64,000 nucleotides of DNA from Artocarpus heterophyllus (lineage: Eukaryota > Streptophyta > Magnoliopsida > Rosales > Moraceae), in assembly GCA_025403435.1 (NCBI GenBank), contig CM046338.1, forward strand, positions 20,978,392 through 21,042,391, read 5' to 3'. Made by a program: the position numbers and the translations under genes. Below are positions 1-12,892 of this stretch, one piece after another. The first letter of the stretch is position 1, and each line of letters opens with the position of its first letter. The notes beneath the pieces were generated by a model, which worked only from the letters and a program-made list of their open reading frames with translations, did no database searches and had not been told where the DNA came from.

Positions 1-987
1 TCTCATGACGGCGCGCCTACAATGATAATTATGGTGCAACACTTGGGCCCTTAAGATAAAATGGAATAAGTTTTAATATGGTCAATGTAATGAATATGTT
101 TCTATGAAATGTGCTATGCCTATATGATATGATGATGATGATGAAGATGTTTTGAAATGTTTTTAAATTGTGAGAAATATGTACTTACTAAGATTTAGCT
201 TATTCAATTTATATCATGTTGCAGATAAGGGTAAAAAGTCATGGATTAGGCGGCGGACATAAGAAGGCGTGTGACCATAAGGAGAATTGTAACCGGAGAG
301 CGCATGATGCAGTTTTATGATTTAAGCTATGGGTTTATTATTTGAACATGTTTTTATGATAAGTTTTAAAGAATGCAAGAACTATGTTTTAATATTTTTA
401 TTTTATCATTTTAAAATTTGATCTTCTGCATTTTTGAAAGAAAAGTGATATGTCTTAAATTAAGTTTCCTAAAAGTTTTTGTTTTGTCTCGAACGGCCTG
501 CCGACCATTACTGGTCGGTATGCCGATGTGATGTTCGGCCTGTCGATCCCATTTTTCTGGCCTACCGATCATATTAATGTTTAAACCTGGTTTTTGCAAA
601 GCCTCTATCGACCTGTCGGTTGACGATTTCCTGCCTGCCGACCATGTTCGGCCTACCAAAGTCTCCAGTTCGGCTTGCCGAACTATGGGAGCAAATAGTT
701 TTAAATGATGTGATGTTTTTATAAGTTATAATTTTACTATTTGGTATATTCACTTTATGAAAGGAAGTTTATGATCAATTTAATGTAATTGAATTATTAA
801 TAGTATGGATTAAGTTATGAATGTTGTAAAAAAAATGTATGTATGGATCCTGGTTACGTTTTCCTTAACTATGTTGACAATTAAAGTTTCAAATAAGTTT
901 TGTACTTAAAGTTTATCTTAAAAAAAAAAATAAGTATGTAATGTATGAATGTAACGACATCTGTGACGTCTGTAAGGGGGCGTTACA
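1..987. repeat. LTR-like end of an element extending beyond the left edge
   Basis: The segment ends in ggggcgttaca at 987, a typical 3' terminus of plant gypsy LTRs, exactly where homology to the Copia B LTR begins. It holds no coding region I recognise. Around 480-680 it carries a cluster of short GC-rich inverted words (ggcctgccgacc, ggcctaccgatc). It most likely inserted into the 3' LTR of Copia B. The other end is outside the window, so family and orientation are inferred. Confidence 0.5.
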
Positions 988-1070
988 TGATAATAAATAA
1001 ATTCTTTATTATTGATAAAATATCTCCAAAAACATATTACAACATTTACTCCTTAGGCATCATGTTTACA
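988..1070 (-). repeat. Truncated 3' LTR of Copia B
   Basis: Read on the minus strand this begins TGTAAACATGATGCC directly after the purine tract aatgggagat (1071-1080). It matches the start of the Copia B 5' LTR at 40429, including shared text around ataataaataaattcttt. Only about 83 bp survive before the foreign LTR end at 987. Confidence 0.8.
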
Positions 1071-1080
1071 ATCTCCCATT

Positions 1081-3121
1081 GACATGTCTCGTGTCCCCAC
1101 ACCTACATGCTTCTCAAAAACTCTCATTGTTAGTGTCTTCATGAAAGGATCAGTTATATTTCCTCAGATGTGATCTCGTATATTGCAACATATATAGCCT
1201 CAATGAAATCCTTTATCACATGATGCTTTTGATGAATATTTTTACTTTTCTTGTAAAATCTTGGTTCCTTAGCATTAGCTATCACTGTAGTATTATCATA
1301 ATACAATGATACCACCTTATCCATGCCAAAAACTTCCTCAAGATCCTCAAAGAACTTGCGGAGCCATATTGCTTCTTTCGAAGCATCACTAGCTACCACA
1401 TACTTAGCCTCCATCATTGAATCTAATGTGCAATCTTGCTTGACACTTCTCCAAACTATGGTGGCTCCACACAGAGTAAATGCAAAACCAAAAGTCAATC
1501 TTCTCGAATCCAAACAAGATTGGAAATATGAATCCGTATATCCAAGGGGTGTTAGATCCTCACTAGAATACACTAATATATAACCTCTAGTTCTTCTTAG
1601 ATACTTGAAAATATACTTGACCGCAACCCAGTGGTTCAGTCTTGGATTCGATTGAAATCGACTCACTATCCCGACCACATAAAAAATATCCGGTTATGTG
1701 CAAAGCATCGCATATATAAGACTACCCACTGTCGAAGCATAAGGCACCTTCTTTATGTATTCTCTTTCTTCATTAGACTTTGGAGAGCCTTTCCTAAAAA
1801 GAGTAATTCCAGACCATAATGGTTGCCCACCTTTCTTGGAATTGGCATTGTATACTTCTCAAAATTTCATGATATCCCCTTGGGTAGCACATTTGAGCAT
1901 CTTTTCCATGAAAATATACGGGGGGTAAGGTAAGTGCCATAGGGCCGATGTATGCCACTTGGGATAAAGCTATCATTTTGTTCTTTCTATCCCAAAAGTT
2001 TTGGATACCTAAAACATAATTAGCTTCACCTAAGTCCATCATGTCAAACTACTTAGTCAATCATAATTTGACCAATGACAATGCCCCAACGTCATTGCCA
2101 ATTAGCAGAATATCATCTAGATAAAGCAGTAGAAAAACAACATTCCTATCCTTAATATGTTTGTAGACAGATGGTTCATCCACATTTTGTTTGAACCCAT
2201 AAGTCTTGATCATCTGATCAAATCTTATGTTCTAAGAACGGAAAGCCTGCTTAAGTCCATAAATTGACTACAGACCTTGCTCTTTTGACCCTTGCCTTGA
2301 ACCCGTTTGGCTGTAACGTATATATGAACTTATCAAGATAGCCATTTAGAAAAGGCGTCTTGACATCCATATGCCAAATCTCGTAATCTTGGTGGCATCA
2401 TGGATAAGAGAATACGGATGGACTTAAGCATGGCTATAGGCGAAAAGGTTTTTTCATAATCAATTCCTTTCTTTTGTGTATATCCCTTTGTTACAAGTCT
2501 AGCCTTATAGGTTTCGAATTTCCCATGTGCTCCTCTCTTTCTCTTATAGATCCACTTACATCCTATGGGTTTTACCCCTTCCAGAAAATCCATAAGCCCC
2601 CAGACTTGATTAGTCTCTATAGACTTTATCTCAGTGTTCATCGTCTATCTCCAAAACTTTGAATTAACATCCTCCATAGTATTCGTGTAAGTGTAAAGAT
2701 CCCTATCATATTCAACCAGTTCAGCCAAGTAAGCTTCACCATTGAACATATATCTCTCAGGTTGAGGCCCGATCCTCCCACTACACCAAAGCTCCCTAGG
2801 TTGTTGTTCGATTTATTTTTCTACATTGATTGGATTAGTTTCAATCGTAACCTCTAAAGTGATCGAATCACTCACTAACTCCTTAAGTATCACTTTACTA
2901 CAAGGCTTAAAGTCGTTCATGTAACTTTCCTCAAAGAATGTTGCATTTGTTGATACCACAACTTTATTTTCTTTTGGGTTATAGAAATAACCTCCTTTAG
3001 TCCCTTTTGGATATCCTACAAACATGCAAACTTCTGAACATGCTTCCAACTTATTCGTTCCCTTGTAAAGGACTTGAACAGAGCATCCCCATATGCGAAT
3101 ATAGTTTAAGGATGTCTCCCT
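1081..3121 (-). pseudogene. Copia B pol, 3' part: integrase C-terminus, reverse transcriptase, RNase H
   Basis: Reading leftwards, 3121-2813 encodes the region after the integrase core (EACSEVCMFVGYPKGTKGGY, then NPKENKVVVSTNATFFEES). 2641-2333 encodes the start of reverse transcriptase (GCKWIYKRKRGAHGKFETYK, then KARLVTKGYTQKKG). A YLDD catalytic box lies at about 2112-2123. 1678-1154 encodes RNase H (YLRRTRGYILVYSSEDLTPL, then SMMEAKYVVASDASKEAIWL and a DNTTVIANAKEPRF box). Several stops and at least two frame changes separate these blocks. Copia A interrupts the gene at 3121, and the upstream part resumes at 35106. Family assignment to copia is secure from the order integrase, reverse transcriptase, RNase H. 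Confidence 0.88.
3117..3121. repeat. Target-site duplication of Copia A (left copy)
   Basis: tccct directly precedes the TG of the Copia A 5' LTR at 3122. The same five bases follow the CA end of its 3' LTR at 35106-35110. Five bases is the usual copia duplication length. This fixes both ends of Copia A despite the 22-kb insertion inside its 3' LTR. Confidence 0.9.
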
Positions 3122-5060
3122 TGTTAGACATGTATGCCCTAAGAAGTGAAATGTTATAATATGTTTTAAGAGAAATTTTATCAAAAAAAGAATTTATTCA
3201 TTGTTCATGTACCAAATGTTATCCTCTTTACGTTCATATATGTTAAAAATATGTTAAGCAAACAAAAGTGTAAGACTTTCAGTCTAAACCTTTAAGAATT
3301 AGGCATATGATAGATAGATTATGCAAAAGACATGATTCTAAAGGTGATGCTCTAAATCATAATATCCACAATAGAGGGAATAAAGTTGGGCACTTTATTT
3401 ATGCAAGATTGTTATGTTGTCTACATCGCTGAGGGAGATGGCTTGTCTTGGCCATCAGAGTTGGACTCCATGAGTGGAAACATTGGCACATTGTCATAGG
3501 TGATGATGTCTTGGATCAGGACGTAAAGTGGAATTGATTTGGATTAATCATTCTATCTGTGCAAATTAATTCACTTTAGACAATCATATGTGTTGTAGTT
3601 TAATCCTAAAATGACTAATGGGCCTGTTATCTTATCTTATGTCTTTTGATATACCAAAGAGTGACATCCTGACTTTGTGATGGTATGCATACCAATATGT
3701 TGGAGACATGACTCTTGATAGCATAGACCTGTTCTTCATAGATATAGAATCTATAGCTCTATTGGTGGAGTCAATGATATTCTCTTTTATACGTTATCCT
3801 ATAATTGAAAAATTAGAATGCTTAACCATTTGGATTTATAGGTGTAGCCAAATGGTATACTTTCCTTAGATGGTAAGTTTTCTAATGGTAAGATAACAGA
3901 ATGTGAGATAAAAATAATCAAGAAAGTAAGATGGAATTTATCCTTAAGCTGATTATGAATGAACCTATGGGGATACGACACATCGTGATTTGTCATGGAC
4001 ACTTAGCTAATTTGAAGCTTCGTAATTTTATATAGTTCGAGAGTGTAGCTCTAAGCTTTTAGTGGAGTAGCGTTAGAGTTTATAATTATAAAATATGTAT
4101 CTGGGATATTATATTTTATAATTATCAAAGCTTGAACTATATAGGTCCATCGGTCCCCTTTGCTAGCTCATAATAAATCTTGTAACGATAAGGCATGCTT
4201 TTATAATAAATTTGTAACTTATGTTAAATTATTAGATTGACTAAAATTCAATAGGATCAGATGATTCATGCATGTTTATCAGTTGAATTAATTTTGTAAA
4301 TTAATTCAAGATAAACTTGTTGAATTATCAGAAATATTTATTTTCCTTGAGATTACCTAGATATGACTGTTTTAATCAGATAACTTTTCTATTGGGTTAT
4401 TTGAATTAAAACTGAGACTCTATCGAAAGAATCTTAGGTGGAAAATAAAAGATTCTTAAGGATCATATTATTGTAAGTTCAGCAAGCCGATCGGTTAGTT
4501 CGACCTACCAATGGAGAAAGTTTGATAGACCAATCCATTGGTTTTGCCTGCCGGTCTAAAGATAATTTGATCACACATTTTTTACACGATTTTATGAGAA
4601 ATTGATCCAGATTCAAATTTTTGAGGCCTTATCTGATAATGACCAACCTTGGGTCCGACCTCTATAAATAGGGAGTGAGTTTTCTAAGTTATTCAGATCA
4701 GTTGAGAAGTAAAGAGTAAGAACTCTGGTATTAGGTACTTTGAAACTCTCTGAGATCTTTTGCTTACAATTACAAACCTTTACTCTGGGTCTTCTCAATT
4801 GGTTAGAAGGAGAGTCGCTGGGGAAGAACTAAACGATGTGTGCTCATACACACTCCGATCATAGAAAGAAAATAGCAAATAAGACTAGTTGGTTAAGGCT
4901 CTTCTGGAACGTTCTTTTCTTCATTGATTACAAGAGCTCTTTGGCATACAAAAGTTAGTAAGATCTGATTAATTTATGTATAAAACATATCAAAGTTGTG
5001 TTTTAGAAAATATTCTAATTTAAAATTTTTAAAATTTTGTTGCATAATCGTTTTTCAACA
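3122..5060 (+). repeat. Copia A 5' LTR
   Basis: Starts TGTTAGACATG and ends TTTTTCAACA, immediately before the primer site. It aligns along its length with 10920-12669 plus 34954-35105. A TATAAATA box at 4663-4670 marks the likely promoter. Just upstream (4485-4560) is a cluster of short GC-rich words such as gccgatcggttagttcg. The 3' copy has TATACATA at the equivalent place (12429-12436). Confidence 0.92.
4663..4670 (+). promoter_or_regulatory. TATA box of the Copia A 5' LTR
   Basis: TATAAATA sits in the context ctctataaataggg, a usual plant LTR core-promoter arrangement. Transcription would start roughly 30 bases downstream. Assignment rests on motif and position only. Confidence 0.6.
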
Positions 5061-5061
5061 A

Positions 5062-5074
5062 TTGGTAACAGAGA
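5062..5074 (+). other. Primer-binding site of Copia A (initiator Met-tRNA type)
   Basis: ttggtaacagaga lies one base after the LTR end. The plant copia consensus is ttggtatcagagc, complementary to the 3' end of initiator Met-tRNA. Two positions differ, in line with general decay. Confidence 0.8.
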
Positions 5075-7000
5075 TAGGTTTTTACATAAATTTACGAGTT
5101 TGTGATCATGCTATATATATAAATTATGTAATATTGATCTCTTCTATGCTTGAATTTAAATCTTTTAGAGAGTTGGCGCTTTAGTGTTTTTATATATTTA
5201 TATGTTGATATGAGATTATATGGTAAATGTTAATTAATTAATTATGGTTGATTAAATTATTATTTAATTATTAATTAATTAATTAATTTGTGCTAGTTAT
5301 GGTTCCTTAGAGGGTAGAATGTGTATCTAGGTTTTTCTTGTAATTAGATGACATCTATCATCACTATCTAGGAATTATTATTTAATTTTAAATATGTAAA
5401 AAAATTTGTAATTAAATAATCATTCGGAGTGAAGATAGATCTAGAAGAAGGATGATAATAGTTCCATAGTTTTTTCTTGAGTCTCTAATTTTTATATTTT
5501 TGAATTGTTTCTATATATTTATATGTTATCATGAGATTATATGGTGAATGTTTATTAATTAATTATGATTGATTAGATTATTATTTAATTATTTACTTAT
5601 TACTTCATTTGTGCCGGTTATGGTTCCTCAAAGGTTAGAATGTGTATTTAGGTTTTTCATGTAATTAGATGATAGTCTATTATCACCGTCTATGAATTAT
5701 TATTTAATTTTAAATATGTAAAAAAAATTTATAATTAAATAATTATTTGAAGTGAAGACGAACCTAGAAGATGGACGATAGTGGTTCCAATATTTTTTCC
5801 TGAGTCTCTAAATTTTTATTTTTTTGAATTGTTGAAAATAAGATTGAAAACTACGTAAAAACTATTTTTCTATAAAATGTGAGTTCTACTTAGTCAATCG
5901 ACCAAACCCTCTAGTTCGACAGGCCGATGGTCGCAGACTAGCAGGCCGAACCTCCATTTCAAAAGGTCGTCCGTAGGGTAGGATTCAGTCAACTTAGTGG
6001 CAGTCAGAACTGACAAGTTCGGCAAGCCGATAGGTGATGACCGGCAGGTTGATTACACAAATCGGCATACTAGCAAAGAGCTGTAGTTTTTCAAAAAAGG
6101 AATGTTTTTTGGCACAGTTTTGATTTTATTTTGCGACAATTCTAAGAAACTTGAAATTTTGTGATGACCAAAAAAGTGAAGTATTTGATCTATGTAGGAT
6201 TGAAGACTTGAAGATGGATACCACATGAAGACATATACAACTTGAAGATACAACAATGAAGAATCGATAATATGTTTCGATTGATCTCTTGTAATCTTTA
6301 ATTTCTTTTTTTTAGGATGGAACCATAATATTGATTTGCTTGTCTACATAATAATATGATTTGCTATGTATGTTGATAAGATATTATATAGAATAAGGAG
6401 TGCTGCTCATTTAATAATTGTTCATGCATGTTTTAAAATAAAACCTTGGTTTTTCAAAAAATTGAGTGGGAGAAGGCTTTTGAAGAGAGTGACCTACGGC
6501 CTCTATCATTGGTCCATAGGTAGCGTATAGTGGTCCCGACTTCTAGGAAGGGATTTCATCATTTACTAGGTTAGATCTCTAAAAGGAAAATTTATTTTAG
6601 CATGATCTATCGTTGCACACCCTTAAGTGGTGCTTATAGGTCATGAATAAAATAGTTGAAACGATGGTTGTACACTCAAATCAATTTCATTATTAGCCTC
6701 CCCTAGAAGCTCTGTTAATAAAATTAATAGCCGAAGAAAGCAATTATAAATGTATATTGGATCAGACGGCTCTTGGATGGCATATATGATCGGAGGGGAT
6801 CCGTGTTCCTAATTGAATTTGGCGAGTCTCCCCTAAGCCGCTTGTTGAATTCTGAGTTAGGAATTATCATTGTAAGGTTATGATATTTTTAAGGTTTTGA
6901 CACATAAACACAATTGCTTGCTTACTTGATTGTGTTATCTTACTAAACTATTTTGGGATGTTTGCTTATATTACGTATATGATCTTTATTGTAGATTAAA
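5075..7000 (+). other. Copia A untranslated leader with a 322-bp tandem duplication
   Basis: No credible coding region lies between the primer site and gag. Two tandem copies of an approximately 322-bp unit occupy about 5190-5830: the words atgagattatatggt recur at about 5210 and 5531, and gagtctctaa at 5479 and 5802. Copia B carries only one copy (about 38100-38410 on the minus strand). A cluster of GC-rich gccga/tcggc words follows at 5890-6060. 6400-6900 resembles the B leader at 37150-37600. Confidence 0.75.
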
Positions 7001-8140
7001 ATGTCTAAAACAACTTTATCTTTGATACTTACTAAAAACTAATTAACTGGTGAGAATTACAATGATTGGAAAAGGAACCTGATTATCGTCCTGTCCTTTG
7101 ATAAACTAAAATTTGTGCTAATGACATCATGTCCTCCCAAACCTATTGGGGAATCCAGTAATGAGCAAATCCAAGCGTATGATTGCTAGAAAGATGCTAA
7201 TGATCAGGCCCGTTGTTATGTTATGGCTAGCATGAATAACGTGCTGCAGGCTCAACATAAAGATTATGAGACTGCTTAGTAGATCTTGGATTATCTTGAT
7301 GACATGTTTAGAGGCTAGGCTATAACAAAGCAACAAGAGGCACTTTGGAAACTTTTGAACTGCAAACAAAGACTAGGGACTCCTGTGAAGGAGCATATGA
7401 TGTTAGTCATGTATTACCTCACTGAGGCTCAAGCCCATAGAGCTGATATCGATGCCAAGTCATAGATGACAATGGTTTTTGAGACTCTATCAAAGGAGTT
7501 CATTCCATTTAGAGCTTCATACAATTTGAGCAATAGACAGAATGTGACCTTAATGGAGCCGATGAAGCAGTTACAAGAGTTTAAAAATCTGATTAGATAA
7601 ACTCTTGCGGGTGGCGAGGCTAACTTAGCAGCTGCATCTGGTTCCAAGCCTAATTAAGGGAATGGAAGGAAGCAAAAGGCTAAGAACGGGAAGTCTTCTA
7701 TTCTTACAAATGGCAAGAATAAGAAGAAGGAAAAGAACCTAAAGAAGCTCAAGTGCTTTTGCTATGGGAAGGTTGGGCACATCATTAAGAATTACAATGA
7801 CTTCCTCTCTCGAGGAGGAAGGTGTGATCATTTGGTTATTGAAACTTGTTTGGTTAAGGAATCAGGTGACACTTGGGTCACAGATTTCGGAGCAACTAAT
7901 CATGTTTGTGTTTCTCTATAGGGGTTCAAAGAAATAAGAAGTCTGCTACATGAAGACTTTATGCTTTGGATCTACGATGGATCCTTGGTATTGGCTAAAG
8001 CAGTGGGAGACGTCTATTTTTACTTTGATAATTAAAGGACTTTAGTTTTGCAAGATTGTTTTTATGTTCCTAGACTTAAAGGGAATCTAATATATGTAGC
8101 TTGTTTATTTAAAAATTCTTATTCAATTATTTTAATAATA
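7001..8140 (+). pseudogene. Copia A gag and protease (broken)
   Basis: ATG at 7001 opens MSKTTLSLIL, followed by LTGENYNDWKRNLIIVLSFD, the usual start of copia Gag (UBN2-type). A nucleocapsid zinc knuckle is recognisable near 7752-7795 (CFCYGKVGHIIKNY), but its last cysteine is replaced by tyrosine. The aspartic protease motif appears near 7870-7905 as DFGATNHVC, where functional proteases have D-S/T-G. In-frame stops (for example near 7187, 7277 and 7316) break the gene. Gag would form the particle and the protease would cleave the polyprotein. Copia B has the same region at 37023-35960 on the minus strand. Confidence 0.85.
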
Positions 8141-9300
8141 AAGTGGTGATTCGTAAAAATAAATCATTTATCTGTGATGGATGGATGCAAAACAATCTAT
8201 ATTTTATCAAACATAAGATGGACTTACTGCTTAACACTGAGGTTAATAATAATAACTCTAAAAGACTTAAGACTTCTCACTCTAATAAGACTTATCTTTG
8301 GCATTTGCGATTAGGTCATATTAGCCTGAATATGACTCAAAGGTTGGTAAGGGATGGACCTTTAAGTCACTTAAAGATGGAATCTATACCACAACATGAG
8401 TCTTTTTTGGAGGGCAAAATGACCAAAAGACCATTTAGGTCTAAGGGCAATAGGGCCGACTAGGTTCTAGAACTTGTGCATAGTGATGTTTGTGGTCCCA
8501 TGAACATCCAGACACGAGGAGGGCATGAATACTTCATCACTTTTATTGATGATTACTCAAGGTATGGGTATATCTATCTAATGCAGCATAAAAGCAAAAC
8601 TTTTGACAAGTTCAATGAGTTTTGGGCTGAAGTGGAAAAACAATTAGTAAACCCATTAAGGTTCTTCGATCCGATCAAGGTGGCGAATACCTCTCTGATG
8701 AGTTCTTGAAACATTTATTAGAGAATGGGATTTTATCCCATTTGACTATGCCAGGCACTCGCAGCAGAATGGCATAGTTGAGAGAAAGAATAGGACTTTG
8801 TTGGACATGGTCAGGTCCATGATGAGTTATTAATCATTGCCTTTAACCTTTTGGAGATATGCATTACAAACCGCATGTTATCTTTTGAACAATGTGCCTT
8901 TAAAATCGGTTCCTAAAACTCCTCATGAGTTATGGACGACGAAGAAGACATCCTTAAGCCCTATTCGCATATAGGGATGTCCAGCTCATGTCCTATATAA
9001 GGAAGCAAATAAGTTAGAAGTTTATGTGTTTGTAGGATATCCAAAAGGGACTAAAGAGGGTTATTTCTATAATCCAAAGGAAAATAAAGTTGTGGTTTCA
9101 ACGAATGCAACATTCCTTGAGAAAAATTACATTAACGACTTTAAGCCTCGAAGTAAAGTAATACTCGAAGAGTTGGGGAGTGATTCGATTACTCCAAAGA
9201 TTCCAATAGAAACCAATCCAATCAACTCGAGGAGTTGGGAGGATCGACCATCAATCTAAGAGGTATATATTCAATGGTGAGGCCTTTTTGGCTAAATCAG
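8141..9300 (+). pseudogene. Copia A integrase (broken)
   Basis: 8143-8463 carries the GAG-pre-integrase box LWHLRLGHISLNMTQRLV. From 8476 the catalytic core reads LVHSDVCGPMN and then ITFIDDYSRYGYIYLM, including the first catalytic Asp. Frameshifts at about 8690-9000 disrupt the second half, and it resumes at 9026 as MFVGYPKGTKEGYFYNPKEN. The stretch 8887-8960 is the site at which the equivalent gene of Copia B was interrupted by Copia A itself. Integrase would insert the cDNA into the genome. This copy cannot encode a complete enzyme. Confidence 0.85.
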
Positions 9301-10873
9301 ATTAACATACAGGGATCCTTACACTTACAAAGAGGCTATGGAAGATGTTAATTCAAAAATCTGGACAGAAGCCATGAACAGTAAGATAAAGTCTATGGAG
9401 ACTAATTGGGTCTAGGAACTTAGGGATCTTCCCAAAGGGGTAAAACCCATTGGGTGTAAATGGATGTACAAGAGAAAGAAAAGAGCAGATGGGAAAGTCG
9501 AAACGTACAAGGGTAGACTGATAGCTAAGGGATACATGCAAAAAAAAAGGAATCGATTTTCATTTGTAGCCATGCATAAGTCCATCCACATTCTCTTGTC
9601 TATAGCTACCGCTCTTGACTCCAAGATTTGGTAGATGAATGCCAAGACGACCTTTTTGAATAGCTATCTTGATGAGTCCATATATATAGTATAGCTAGAT
9701 GGGTTCAAGGCAAAGGGTCAGGAGGGTAAGGTTTGTAAGCTGTTAAAGTCAATTTATGGACTTAAATAGGTTTCTTGTTCTTGGAACATAAGATTTAATC
9801 AAGTAATCAAGACTTATGGGTTCGAACAAAATGTGAATGAACCATGTGTTTATGAATTTCTGCCTATGTCTAGATCTCGAATAAATGGAAATTTTATTGA
9901 TAAGACCTTATTTTTTCTACTACTCTATGTTGATGACATTTTTGCTAATTTGCAACCACGTTGGGGCATTGTCATCGGTCAAATTATGGTGAACCAACCA
10001 ATTTGACATGAAAGATCTGGGTAAAGCTAATTATGTTCTCGGTATCTTAATTTTTTGGGATAGGAAGAACAAAATAATAGCTTTGTCCCAAGCAGTTTAC
10101 ATAGATAAAATTCTCAAGAGCTTTGCAATACAAGATTCTGAGAAAGTTGGGCAACTATCTAGGTCTGGAATTACTCTTTCTAAGAAAGACTCGCCAAAGT
10201 TTGATGAGAGAAGAGAATACATGAAAAATGTGCCTTATGCTTCCATAGTGGGTTGTCTCATGTATGCCATGCTTTGCACATGACCGGATATTAGTTATGC
10301 GGTCCGAATAGGAAGTTGGTTTTAGTCGGATCTAGGACCGAACCACTGGGTTGCGGTCAAGCATATTTTTAAGTACCTGAGAAGAACTCGAGGGTATATG
10401 CTTGTGAGGATTTAACACCTCTAGGATATACTGATTCAGATTTCCAATCCTATTCGGATTCAAGGAGATCGACTTTTAGTTTTGTGTTTATGTTGGGCGG
10501 CGGTACCATTGTTTGGAGAAGTGTCAAGCAAGGTTGCACCCTAGATTCAACAATGAAAGCCTAGTATGTGGTAGCTAGTGATTCTTCGAAAGAAGTAGTG
10601 TGGCTCTGCAAGTTCCTTGGAGATCTTAAGGTCATTCTTAGCATGGATAAGGCAGTATCGCTGTATTGTGATAGCACTACAATGGTAGCTAATGCTAAGA
10701 AACTAAGATTTCACAAGAAGAGTAAGCATATTCATCGAAAGTATCATGTGATAAAAGACTTCATTAAGGGTGGGCATGTGGCTGTATGCAAAATCGCATC
10801 TGAGGACAATTAGCAGATCCATTCATGAGGACACTAATTGTGAGGGTTTTCGAGAGGCATGTGGAAGCTATAA
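9301..10873 (+). pseudogene. Copia A reverse transcriptase and RNase H (broken)
   Basis: Reverse transcriptase begins around 9310-9540 (GVKPIGCKWMYKRKKRADGK). The catalytic YVDD box is intact near 9922-9933. The stretch MKDLGKANYVLGILIFWDRK starts at 10008. RNase H follows to about 10813, with a conserved CDSTTMVANAKKLRFHKKSK block. Multiple stops (for example near 9412, 9633 and 9692) and frame changes break it. These enzymes copy the RNA into cDNA in the particle. The same region on the minus strand at 1154-2641 belongs to Copia B. Confidence 0.87.
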
Positions 10874-10910
10874 GGATGCATGATATGTCATATTTACTCA
10901 CTTGGTACAA

Positions 10911-10919
10911 ATGGGAGAT
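10911..10919 (+). other. Polypurine tract of Copia A
   Basis: atgggagat lies directly before the 3' LTR (TG at 10920). The minus-strand Copia B has the same purine tract next to its LTR at 1071-1080. It would prime plus-strand DNA synthesis. Confidence 0.75.
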
Positions 10920-12669
10920 TGCTAGACATATATGCCTTAAGGAGTAAAATGTTGTCATATTTATTCATTGTTCATATACCAAATGTTGTCCTTTTTATGT
11001 TCATATTTGTTAAATGTATGTTAAGCAAACAAAAGTCTGAGACTATTAGTCTAAACCTTTAAGAATCAGGCATATGATAGACAGATTATGCGAAAAACAT
11101 GATTCTAAAGGTGATGGTCTAAATCATAATATACATAATCAAGAGAATAAAGTTGGGCACTTTATTCATGCTAAGATTGTTATGTTGTCTACATCTCTGA
11201 TAGGAGATGGCTTGTCTTGGCCATTGGAGTTGGACTTCGTGAGTGGAAACTTTGATACATTATCATAGGTGATGATGTCTTGGATCGGGACATAAAGTGG
11301 AATTGATTTGGATTAATAATTCTATCTGTTCAAATTAATTCACTTTAGACAATCACATGTGTTTTATCTTAATCCTAAAATGACTAATGGGCTTGTTATC
11401 TTATCTTATGTCTTTTGATGTGCCAAAGAGTGACATCCTGACATTGTGATGGTGCGCATACCAGCATGTTGGAGACATGACTCTTGATAGCATAGACTTG
11501 TTATTCATAGATATAGAATCCATACTTCATTGGTGGAATCAATGATATTCTCTTATATGCGTTATCCTATAATTGAAAAATTAGAACGCTTAACCATTTG
11601 GATGCATAGGTGTAACCGAATGGTATACTGTCCTTAAATGGTAAGTTTTTCAATGGTGAGATAACAAAAAGTAAGATAAAAATAATTGAGAAAGTAAGAT
11701 GGAATCTCTCCTTAAGCTGATTATGAATATCCTATAGGGATACGACACATCATGATATATCATGGACACTTAGCTAATTTGAGCTTCGTAATTTTACATA
11801 GTTTGAGAGTGCAGTTTTACGCTTTTAGTAAAGTAGCATTAGAGTTGATAATTATAAACTATGTATCTAGGATATTATATTTTATAATTATTAGAGCTTG
11901 ACTATATAAATCCATCAGGTCCATTTTTCTAGCTCATAATAAATCCTGTAACGATATAGTGTGCTTTTCCAATAAATTGATGACTTATGTTAAATTATTA
12001 GATTGGTTGAAATTCAATAGGATTCGATAATTCATGTTTGTTTATCGGTTGAATTAATTTTGTAAATTAATTCAAGATAAACTTGTTGAATTATCAAGAA
12101 TATTTATTTTCCTTGAGATTATCCAGATATGACTATTTTAATCAAATAACTTTTCTATTGGGTTATTTGAATTAAAACTGAAGCTCTATCCAAAGAATCT
12201 AGGGTGAGAAATAAAAGATTCTCAAGGATCATATTATCGTAGGTTCGATAGGCCGATCGGTTAGTTCGGTCTACCAATGGAGCAAGTTAAGCAGGCTAAT
12301 CCGTCAGTTTGGCCTGCCGATCTAACGATAATTTGATCATGCATTTTTGATGCAATTTTATCAGAAATTGATCTAGATTTGAATTTTTGAGGCCTTACAT
12401 GATAATGACCAACCTTGGGTCTGACCTCTATACATAGAGAATGATTTCTGAGTTATTTAGATCAATTGAGAAGTTAAGACTGAGTACTCTGGTATTAGAT
12501 ACTCTGAAACTTCCTAGGAGCTTTTATTCGTAATCACGAACCTTTGCTCTGAGTCTTCTCAATTGGTTGGAAAGAGAGTCATTGGCAAAGAACGAAACGA
12601 TGTGTGCCCATACACACTCCAATCGTGGATAGAGAATAGTAAAGAAGACTAGTTGGTTGAGGCTCTTCC
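10920..12669 (+). repeat. Copia A 3' LTR, first part
   Basis: Begins TGCTAGACATATATGCC and aligns with the 5' LTR 3122 to about 4910, up to ggctcttccg. Homology stops at 12669, where an inverted gypsy fragment begins, and resumes at 34954. The TATA box is degraded to TATACATA at 12429-12436. Confidence 0.9.
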
Positions 12670-12892
12670 GATAAAACTTTGAAATGAATTATTGAATATC
12701 TATAAAATGAAAAATCATTTAACTATAATTTGAGTAATCTAACTAAATAGACTAACAAGACCAAAATTTTATTTGAACAATTTATATACTATTTAACAAA
12801 ATGTATACAAACCAGACTTAGTGCAGAAAGAGATAATGAATAATTATGAAGTTTCAAAACTAAGAATAAAATTATTTTGATATTTTTTTTTG
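12670..12892 (-). repeat. Inverted fragment of gypsy 3' internal DNA
   Basis: Reads as the reverse complement of the region just upstream of the polypurine tracts of G1 and G2 (17690-17900 and 29560-29765), for example gaaatgaattattgaatatc. It lacks the neighbouring purine tract and LTR. The last bases (about 12884-12892) are a T-run plus g, not explained by that homology. It is probably a remnant of a minus-strand copy whose other end is the inverted LTR at 32858-34953. Confidence 0.8.
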
